Of a DNA stretch of 10,268 nucleotides, positions 1 to 4,536 are shown piece after piece. The notes under the pieces are model-generated. The model saw only the letters and a program-made list of their open reading frames with translations. It made no database searches and was not told the DNA's origin. Each line of letters begins with the position of its first letter. The stretch's first letter is position 1. Made by a program: the position numbers and the translations under genes. The DNA is from an uncultured Eubacteriales bacterium. Lineage in GTDB: Bacteria > Bacillota > Clostridia > Oscillospirales > CAG-272. The stretch covers positions 1 to 10,268 of the forward strand of contig URSW01000040.1 of the NCBI GenBank assembly GCA_900550625.1, given 5' to 3'.

Positions 1-138
1 GCATCCTATATAATATGTACGATTATAAATCCCGCCCGCGAGTTTTCCGCTGCCTAAAAGATTATACGCACTGGACGGTAAAACGGAAAACGAAACAACA
101 AGTGCTGCGACAATTTCTAAAGATAATAGCTTTTTCAT
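1..138 (-). CDS. Matrixin-like metalloprotease, second copy (N-terminal part only)
   Basis: The window edge cuts this gene after 46 residues. What is visible is a signal peptide (MKKLL start, hydrophobic core, cleavage expected after the SSA before YNLL) and then a mature start, LGSGKLAGGIYNRTYYIGC, almost identical to the complete protease at 988-1590. It is therefore expected to encode a secreted M10-type zinc protease, but the catalytic part lies outside the window. The start at 138 is the only in-frame ATG. An upstream ATG at 146 aligns with the start codon of the other copy, yet here it reads only Met-Glu-Arg-stop, because one base is missing just after it. The AGGAG ribosome site fits the dead ATG at 146 (7-base gap) better than the one at 138 (15 bases). 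Translation may therefore depend on reinitiation at the overlapping ATGA, or the copy may be poorly expressed. It follows the lipoprotein gene on the same strand with no terminator between. Confidence 0.75.
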   Translation of the reverse strand, partial: MKKLLSLEIVAALVVSFSVLPSSAYNLLGSGKLAGGIYNRTYYIGC

Positions 139-143
139 CTTTC

Positions 144-233
144 CATATAACCGCTCCTTAACATCTGTAATTTTTCACTGTTTCTTTTTCTGTACTCAAG
201 CCATAGAGCAGTCATCAAACCAACGGAATCGCC
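144..233 (-). promoter_or_regulatory. Leader of matrixin copy at the left edge, with conserved box
   Basis: This is the upstream region of the edge copy. It shares with the leader of the complete copy an exact 14-base box (GGCGATTCCGTTGG on the minus strand, 220-233 here and 1674-1687 there) and an AGATGTT-plus-purine ribosome-site segment just before the start. The region between box and start is less alike and differs in length by about ten bases. No confident -35/-10 pair was found in this copy, so it may be read from the upstream lipoprotein gene. The role of the box is unknown; it could be an operator or an mRNA leader element. Confidence 0.45.
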
Positions 234-280
234 GTCAATGATCTGTCTGCACCCGATCGCTTGCAGCGTCCGGCGGATGA

Positions 281-973
281 TTACCGATTTACGCCGAGCA
301 GATTCCTAAGCTCGGAAAGCGCCATCGGCTGAGGCATATCGGTGAACGGACCATATCCCTCCTGACCGACAGTGTAATAGGAAAACGGATAAGCCGTTTC
401 GTTCTCATCCAAAAAGATTTTGCCCTGATAGCATCCGCGTACGCCGCGGTCTCCGTCATGCTCTTCATCAAGGAAAAGAATGACATGCATATCCTTGCGG
501 AGAATCGGCTCGCCTCCGATTGAAAAATCGTAGCCATCATAACGCCAACCGGTTTCATAAATGCTCACGCTGTCTCCGACCGAAACATTGCCCTTCCATA
601 CTTCCTCAACCGTCACGACCGAGCGCGTGTTTTCAAGCTTGCTCGGTTCACTGAGCCACTGCTCATCGTCGCGGATGACACGGGCGACAATGACTATATC
701 GGATTTCTGCATCATTTCGGCAACCGAAGATGACATCTGTTCCGGAACCATTTCCGCAAGAGCCATCGCGGTCTTTTCGTTTTTCTCGGGGAAATAAAGC
801 TTTTCCTGCTTGGACCGAGATGATGCCTGCTGTTCACGAAGTGCGGCTTCCGTCTGTTTAGGCTCGGCAGAATCGGTTTCGCTCTGCACCTTTCCGGACT
901 GCGCGCACGAAGATGCACTCAAAGCCACGCTTGCGATCAAAGCAAACGAGATGAATAATTTTGTGAATTTCAT
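281..973 (-). CDS. Secreted lipoprotein of unknown function, partner of the matrixin
   Basis: A 230-residue protein with a lipoprotein-type signal: MKFTKLF, a hydrophobic stretch to about residue 20, and Cys23 in SASSC as the likely lipidated residue. Residues 24-75 are a polar linker rich in Ser, Gln and Glu. A folded domain follows at about 88-230, containing SDIVIVARVI, VVTVEEVWKGNVSVGDSV, an HVILFLDEE strand and GCYQGKIFLDE. This alternation of strands, with a 'V.VEEVWKG...GD.V' core, suggests a small beta-barrel; an OB/NTR-like fold is my guess, not a recognised match. The start at 973 has GGAGG five bases upstream. A TTG four codons earlier overlaps that ribosome site and was not chosen. 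The gene begins 14 bases after the protease stop, so the two are almost surely co-transcribed, and the protein probably works on the cell surface together with the secreted protease. Confidence 0.85.
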   Translation of the reverse strand: MKFTKLFISFALIASVALSASSCAQSGKVQSETDSAEPKQTEAALREQQASSRSKQEKLYFPEKNEKTAMALAEMVPEQMSSSVAEMMQKSDIVIVARVIRDDEQWLSEPSKLENTRSVVTVEEVWKGNVSVGDSVSIYETGWRYDGYDFSIGGEPILRKDMHVILFLDEEHDGDRGVRGCYQGKIFLDENETAYPFSYYTVGQEGYGPFTDMPQPMALSELRNLLGVNR

Positions 974-987
974 ATTAACCTCCAAAT

Positions 988-1590
988 TTAACCATATATT
1001 GCGCGAGCGCCTGCAATATCATCATCTGTCGGAACTATTGCGGTTCTGGCAATAAATCCTTGATACATAAGCACTCCGTTGTCTGCTTGATTATGAGCAA
1101 GACCAATAGCATGACCTATCTCATGTCCAGCAATACTTCTCATTTTATCAGCATTATCTTCAGGAACTTGCGTTGTATTAAAACTAATACTTGCATGAGC
1201 CCAATTCGAATATCTGAAAGTGCCGTTATTGACCATATTATTACCATTTGCATCAAATAGTCTTGTTTCACCAGCCCATTTGGCATTTGGGTTTGTTTCG
1301 CCCCAAAAACAAATTGTTGCTCTGGCAGAAGAACTCACTTTTCTAAAGTAAAAATCAACACCATTACCATTGTCATATGGATTAAGTGCCCAATTCCAAT
1401 CCTCAATTGCGGCATTAAACGCATTAATATACTTATATGAACTGCATCCTATATAATATGTACGATTATAAATCCCACCTGCGAGTTTTCCGCTACCGAA
1501 AAGATTGTATGCATTTGACGGTAAGATAGAATACGAAGCAACCATTACTGCAACGATTCCGAAAGATAAAATTTTTCTGATTTTTCCCAT
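988..1590 (-). CDS. Secreted matrixin-type zinc metalloprotease (M10-like)
   Basis: A 200-residue secreted protease. Residues 1-27 form a signal peptide with cleavage expected after SNA. The zinc-binding metzincin motif HExxHxxGxxH is complete at 156-166 (HEIGHAIGLAH) with Glu157 as catalytic base. It is followed by the Met-turn VLMY (Met175) and the ending PTDDDIAGARAIYG, which is typical of matrixins. The chain is a bare catalytic domain: there is no obvious Cys-switch propeptide, hemopexin domain or cell-wall anchor. The start at 1590 is preceded by GAGAGG at about 8 bases. The gene heads a minus-strand unit with the lipoprotein downstream, and a nearly identical N-terminus recurs at 1-138, so the protease has been duplicated in tandem around the lipoprotein gene. 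The gene is clearly more A+T-rich than the exporter genes to the right, which may indicate acquisition from elsewhere. Substrate is not predictable. Confidence 0.93.
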   Translation of the reverse strand: MGKIRKILSFGIVAVMVASYSILPSNAYNLFGSGKLAGGIYNRTYYIGCSSYKYINAFNAAIEDWNWALNPYDNGNGVDFYFRKVSSSARATICFWGETNPNAKWAGETRLFDANGNNMVNNGTFRYSNWAHASISFNTTQVPEDNADKMRSIAGHEIGHAIGLAHNQADNGVLMYQGFIARTAIVPTDDDIAGARAIYG

Positions 1591-1858
1591 AAAGTTATCC
1601 TCTCAACATCTACAAATTTAGTAATCCCGATTTTCTTCGCGGTTCTGCTTGCAAAACATAAAAGATTACCAAGCCAACGGAATCGCCCCCTTTTGTCAGA
1701 GTAACCTCATACAAATATATTTTTCACAACGGCAAAATCTTCTGTTTTACCAATGCAAAATACATATTTCTTATTTTTGTTTTTATTTCTTTGCAAATTA
1801 ATTATAATGCAATATTGCAAGCTTTGTGTTAACAAACTGTAAACATTGAGAAATTTAT
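1591..1858 (-). promoter_or_regulatory. Promoter region and long leader of the matrixin gene
   Basis: A 240-270 base AT-rich stretch before the protease. A promoter-like block lies at 1798-1839: TTAACA at 1827-1832, CATTAT at 1804-1809 with a 17-base gap, overlapped by a perfect TATAAT at 1801-1806 (gap 20). A related block recurs at 2114-2171. If this is the promoter, the mRNA has a leader of about 200 bases carrying the conserved box GGCGATTCCGTTGG at 1674-1687. A GTAATC/GATTAC pair in the leader could form a weak hairpin. The promoter assignment is inferred from consensus matches only. Confidence 0.45.
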
Positions 1859-1877
1859 ACAAATAAATTCTAAAATA

Positions 1878-2075
1878 ACGCCGTTTTCACCGTACCTTTC
1901 GCGGCGGGATATATTAACTACAGAACCATCGCAATCTCCCCTTCGTCTCCGAATTTTCCCGAAAGGCAGGCGCTGCGCGCTCTCCCCGAGCGCCCGTTTG
2001 ACAAAGCTGAACCGAATGTCAATACCGTACCTCCGACCGATCGGACGTATGTGCATGGCGCATCGCGTCTGCTTA
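1878..2075. other. GC-rich block of unknown nature between two promoter-like blocks
   Basis: About 200 bases markedly richer in G+C than the AT-rich DNA on both sides, with no convincing long gene. It contains a 6-bp hairpin (1977-1993, GCGCTC/GAGCGC) and a TCCGA/TCGGA hairpin around 2032-2045. On the minus strand a GGAGG seven bases before a TTG (2022) opens a 34-codon frame ending at 1918, with product end GKFGDEGEIAMVL; this is the only short frame here with a good ribosome site. The longer 75-codon minus frame over this region has no ribosome site. The block could be a small protein gene, a structured RNA, or a remnant of a repeat; I cannot decide between them from one copy. Confidence 0.3.
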
Positions 2076-2113
2076 AAATCATTTTCTTGATTTGATTATT
2101 TATACTTTACGAG

Positions 2114-2171
2114 TTAATTATAATATACTTTATTGCTTGATGTGTGAACGATTTGTAAATATTAAGGATAT
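2114..2171 (-). promoter_or_regulatory. Second promoter-like block, related to the one at 1798
   Basis: On the minus strand this has TTCACA (2143-2148), a 17-base gap and TATTAT (2120-2125), overlapped by TATAAT (2117-2122). It aligns without gaps to 1798-1855: both have TTAATTATAAT at one end (plus-strand reading), TGTGT.AAC in the middle and TGTAAA.ATT near the other end, at the same spacing. It would drive leftward transcription into the GC-rich block at 1878-2075. Assigned by consensus and similarity only. Confidence 0.4.
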
Positions 2172-2245
2172 TTATTGTTCAGCGTGAAAAATCACGAAAA
2201 AACGCGATCCGGTACAAAAAGCGGTTCAGATGGCACGCGAAAAGG

Positions 2246-2308
2246 CGAACGGAAAACAATGCCGCCGCGCGGTCGGGAAAATTCCCTTCCGGCGCGGCGG
2301 CGCGTGAG
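2246..2308 (-). repeat. Palindromic repeat, copy 1 (terminator-like)
   Basis: A GC-rich palindrome with a perfect 10-bp outer stem (2261-2270 with 2292-2301) and an inner stem GGGAA/TTCCC, separated by an asymmetric loop. The flank AACGGAAAACAAT reads as ATTGTTTTCCG after the hairpin on the minus strand, so it could act as a terminator for leftward transcription. A near copy including the flank lies at 3209-3263. The inner loop differs (AA here, TT there) while the stem is kept, as expected for a selected hairpin. It lies just beyond the A/T-flanked terminator at 2315-2346. Confidence 0.7.
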
Positions 2309-2314
2309 ATCAAC

Positions 2315-2346
2315 AAAAAAAAGGAGAACTGCCTCTCCTTTTTTTT
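2315..2346 (-). terminator. Intrinsic terminator after the 167-residue membrane protein gene
   Basis: A perfect 13-bp inverted repeat: eight A, GGAGA, a 6-base loop (2328-2333), TCTCC, eight T. The A and T runs at the two ends make it able to stop transcription from either side. It lies about 90 bases past the stop of the membrane-protein gene at 2435 and fits as its terminator. Confidence 0.85.
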
Positions 2347-2434
2347 CGAATTTTCGGGTATCACCCGTTATTTGCTTCTGTTTCCGCAGTGCGGGCACGG
2401 AAACGACGGGATCATTCTCCGCATTTGCAAACTG

Positions 2435-2938
2435 TCAGTTCATCGGAAACTGAGGATTCTCTTCCTCGGATTCCGCACCGAGCGGTGCGGCAGCCATGTT
2501 CTCCGTTCCCGATGCGCTTTTGCGATCCCCCGCATTATTCGCGGATGAGATCTCATACAGTGCCAGATCCGAGCTTATTCTCGTGCTCTGCACTATACTT
2601 GCCAAAGCCCCGATAAGCAGGGCAGAAAGATAACATGACAACCATATCAAAAACGCCCGCCATGTTATACGTATCAGTGCCGAAATCTCGTAATTGAAAC
2701 CGAATATTGGTTTCGAATTCGAAAACTCTACGTTCGCGCCGTTTCTGTATGCAGCAGCGACAGCCCATGCAAATGCGATCGCCGATACAACGACAAAAAT
2801 AAGCGGCAAAATGTAAGCAAGCGACTCAAGGATATTGCACCACGACCACAGTCTGCTTGACACGGCATCTTCACGGACACATTCTTCGAATCTTTTCGGG
2901 ATATTTCTTCTTTTGCTTTCTGTGAATACTGTTTTCAT
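2435..2938 (-). CDS. Small membrane protein of unknown function (two transmembrane helices)
   Basis: A 167-residue protein I do not recognise. Residues 1-35 are polar and rich in Arg/Lys. Helix 1 spans about 39-63 (SLAYILPLIFVVVSAIAFAW). A polar stretch of about 30 residues follows, then helix 2 at about 94-116 (AFLIWLSCYLSALLIGALAS), a short amphipathic segment (QSTRISSDLALYEIS) and a Ser/Glu-rich tail. There is no signal cleavage site or catalytic motif. The start at 2938 is set by GGGGGA seven bases upstream; an extension to 3058 would translate through the terminator hairpin and is unlikely. The gene stands alone: a strong promoter at 3144-3172, a structured leader RNA and a terminator hairpin precede it, and another terminator follows. 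It is therefore probably controlled by attenuation, and its function should be sought through whatever the leader senses. Confidence 0.8.
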   Translation of the reverse strand: MKTVFTESKRRNIPKRFEECVREDAVSSRLWSWCNILESLAYILPLIFVVVSAIAFAWAVAAAYRNGANVEFSNSKPIFGFNYEISALIRITWRAFLIWLSCYLSALLIGALASIVQSTRISSDLALYEISSANNAGDRKSASGTENMAAAPLGAESEEENPQFPMN

Positions 2939-2961
2939 TCTGCATTCCCCCATAAAAATAT

Positions 2962-2993
2962 AAATAAAAAAGTGCGCAGCCGAAGCTACGCAC
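2962..2993 (-). terminator. Intrinsic terminator inside the leader, directly before the membrane protein gene
   Basis: A minus-strand hairpin GTGCGTAGC / GCTGCGCAC closed by a TTCG tetraloop (2972-2993; one G-U pair), followed by six T (2966-2971) and further T-rich sequence. It lies between the promoter at 3144-3172 and the start codon at 2938, with the ribosome site only about 15 bases beyond the T run. This is the layout of an attenuator. An alternative pairing that would break it is possible: CTATGCG (3001-3007) with TGCGTAG (2986-2992). Confidence 0.8.
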
Positions 2994-3137
2994 CGAAAAA
3001 CGCATAGTTCCCGCTTGCGCCACACAAGTTTTGATGATCGGCAGAAGAGCCGCGTCAAAAAAGGGAACGCGTTTTTGCCAAAGCAAAAAGCACGAACTCC
3101 GTCCGCCTTAAAAAATCATCATATTAACTTGTGTGGC
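2966..3137 (-). ncRNA. Structured leader RNA (candidate riboswitch or attenuator, family unknown)
   Basis: The predicted transcript begins at the base of a perfect 12-bp stem: GCCACACAAGTT (3137-3126) with AACTTGTGTGGC (3030-3019). Inside, further paired segments nest in order: TGATGAT (3121-3115) with ATCATCA (3038-3032), then GGCGGA (3107-3102) with TCTGCC (3045-3040, one G-U pair), and an apical hairpin TTTTTGC/GCAAAAA with a 4-base loop (3072-3089). The closed 119-nt domain is followed by a linker that can form an antiterminator, and then the terminator at 2972-2993. I see no conserved core of the riboswitch families I know (for example SAM, TPP, cobalamin, c-di-GMP, fluoride, guanidine, T-box). 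A free small RNA ending at the terminator, such as a 6S-like RNA, is the main alternative. Confidence 0.6.
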
Positions 3138-3143
3138 ATATTA

Positions 3144-3172
3144 ATTATATCACAGCGCCGTCCGAATGTAAA
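3144..3172 (-). promoter_or_regulatory. Sigma-A promoter of the leader RNA
   Basis: TTTACA (3167-3172), exactly 17 bases, then TATAAT (3144-3149), the best promoter match in the window. Six bases further is G3137, the first base of the 12-bp stem of the leader RNA, so start site and RNA structure agree. Confidence 0.8.
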
Positions 3173-3208
3173 TGAAAACTTTATCAAAATGCAGAATATT
3201 TTCCGATA

Positions 3209-3263
3209 AACGAAAAACAATGCCGCCGCGCGGTCGGGGAATTTTCCCTTCCGGCGCGGCGGT
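3209..3263 (-). repeat. Palindromic repeat, copy 2, likely terminator of the exporter operon
   Basis: A near copy of the palindrome at 2246-2308, including the flank AACGAAAAACAAT. The outer stem is 9 bp (3222-3230 or so with 3254-3262) and the inner stem GGGAA/TTCCC is kept with TT in the loop. On the minus strand it is followed by ATTGTTTTTCG. It lies about 85 bases after the stop of the DUF4340 gene and before the next promoter, where an operon terminator is expected. The 80 bases between gene and repeat also hold a small GAAA-loop hairpin (3289-3306) with no T run. Confidence 0.7.
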
Positions 3264-3345
3264 GTGTGAAGTTATTTTATTTTGCCGTCGGTGTGCTTTC
3301 GCACCGTTCGTGCGCGCATCATGCGGCGCGGTCAGTGCAGGCACA

Positions 3346-4380
3346 TTATTCCGCGGCGGATTCGGTATCGGGGCTTGCCTCGGTATCGGATGCGGTCGTA
3401 TCTGGAGTATATTCGAGATAAGCCATTATCTTGTCGCAGTCGGTCTTCTCCATACGGTAAACGATCGTCGAATCGGTGATCGTATAATAAACGCACGGGA
3501 TCTTTTCGCCGTTTTCGCCGTCCTTCTCGCACTCGCCGCCGAACATCACTTCATACGATGCGGGCACGCGCGTCGTCGTGGCATTTCCGTCGGAATCCGT
3601 TGCGGCGACCGCGCTCTTGTAATTCACCATAAGCCGTGCCGAAGAATCCGTGATGCCGTAATCCGCAAGCTCGTCGGCGGTGACGGCGTACTGCACCCAA
3701 TCCTCGCAGTCAACCGTTTTGTTATGAGTCGAGAGAAGATCGTCCATTCCGTTTCCGTCGGTGATGGTGTTCTCGGCTCCGTCCGCGTTTCTGACGGTCA
3801 TCGAAACGAGGTAGTTGTTGTCGATGTCTCCGCCGGGCTCGTCGAGCACGATGAGATCGCGGAAGGTATAGTTGAAGCTTGAGGTCAGCTTATCCGTGAA
3901 GAGATACACCTTCGAATTCTGAAGCATGAGATAGGTGGAGGAATTGAAGGAATTCACATTGCCGAGCTTGACCGTGTATTCGGTCGAGTCGGAATACTTC
4001 ACGACCACCGTGAGCGACGGCGCGTCAAAGCCGTACTCTCCGCTGTCTCCGTCAAGCTCCCGGCTTGCGACCACGGAGGAAACGGCGGACACCATCGAGC
4101 TTATCTTCGTCTGATCGAGCGGAAAATCGCGGTCGGCGTCGTAGTACCACGTTCCCGATTCGCAGGTGAAGGAAAGCTCGGAATCGTTTCCTTTTATATA
4201 AGCAAGCTCGACCGCATCGGATGCGTTTTTATCGATAACGGTGATCTTCGGAGTTTCCTCGAGCGGCTCATCCTTATTGAGGTCCATCCGGGAAAGTATG
4301 ACATATGCTCCGGCAAGCACGCCGAGCACAAGCGCAAGGGCGATAAGCGGCAGAATCTTTTTCTTCTTTTTTACAGCCAT
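3346..4380 (-). CDS. DUF4340 membrane-anchored protein of the Gld-type exporter cassette
   Basis: A 344-residue protein: Lys-rich N-terminus (KKKKK at 4-8), one membrane helix at about 9-30, then a large extracytoplasmic domain and a Ser/Thr/Asp/Glu-rich tail (about 325-344). The segment around 116-140 (EYGFDAPSLTVVVKY, then TVKLG) matches the recurring strand-turn pattern 'YGLD.P...' of DUF4340 proteins. These are encoded next to GldG-like proteins in exporter cassettes; their exact role is not known. The ATG at 4380 is the only start available, since an in-frame stop lies shortly upstream with no other start codon. Its ribosome site is poor: the only GGAG is 15 bases away and is part of an 18-base palindrome (4395-4412). 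Last gene of the cassette. Confidence 0.88.
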   Translation of the reverse strand: MAVKKKKKILPLIALALVLGVLAGAYVILSRMDLNKDEPLEETPKITVIDKNASDAVELAYIKGNDSELSFTCESGTWYYDADRDFPLDQTKISSMVSAVSSVVASRELDGDSGEYGFDAPSLTVVVKYSDSTEYTVKLGNVNSFNSSTYLMLQNSKVYLFTDKLTSSFNYTFRDLIVLDEPGGDIDNNYLVSMTVRNADGAENTITDGNGMDDLLSTHNKTVDCEDWVQYAVTADELADYGITDSSARLMVNYKSAVAATDSDGNATTTRVPASYEVMFGGECEKDGENGEKIPCVYYTITDSTIVYRMEKTDCDKIMAYLEYTPDTTASDTEASPDTESAAE

Positions 4381-4536
4381 GACGTAAACCGCGTTCTCCG
4401 CCGCGGCGGAGATTTCCTTTCAGCCAAATAATGTTCGGGGATCGCCCGCCGGAAAAATACGGTGAGCGACCCCGCGTTTTGTTTTCGGGCATCTGCGCCG
4501 ATGCGGCGCTGCCTTAAAACAATCGTGCTCTGCCTG
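4381..4536 (-). promoter_or_regulatory. Hairpin-rich gap between GldG-like and DUF4340 genes
   Basis: This is the only sizeable gap in the exporter cassette and holds no gene. Three inverted repeats are visible: GGCA..GCGCCG-CAT-CGGCGC..TGCC at 4488-4513, a GGGGTCGC/GCGATCCCC hairpin (one bulged base) at 4437-4473, and the perfect 18-base palindrome TCTCCGCCGCGGCGGAGA at 4395-4412. None has a T run, so they do not look like terminators. They may adjust mRNA stability or translation of the DUF4340 gene relative to the genes before it. Confidence 0.5.

Noticed and set aside
281..985. TTG start four codons before the lipoprotein ATG
   Set aside because: The TTG overlaps the GGAGG that serves the ATG at 973, and the signal peptide begins naturally at MKFTK.
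1829..2056. 75-codon minus-strand frame over the GC-rich block
   Set aside because: It has no ribosome site and its end lies in AT-rich promoter-like DNA; only the shorter TTG frame has any support.
2435..3058. Longer version of the small membrane protein gene
   Set aside because: The extension translates through the UUCG terminator and leader; a good ribosome site supports the start at 2938.
3289..3306. GAAA-loop hairpin after the DUF4340 gene considered as terminator
   Set aside because: It is followed by an A-rich, not T-rich, run on the transcribed strand; the repeat at 3209-3263 fits better.
3172..3882. Plus-strand open frame of 236 codons
   Set aside because: It runs antisense through the palindromic repeat and the DUF4340 gene; the latter has family motifs and an operon context, so this frame is a shadow.
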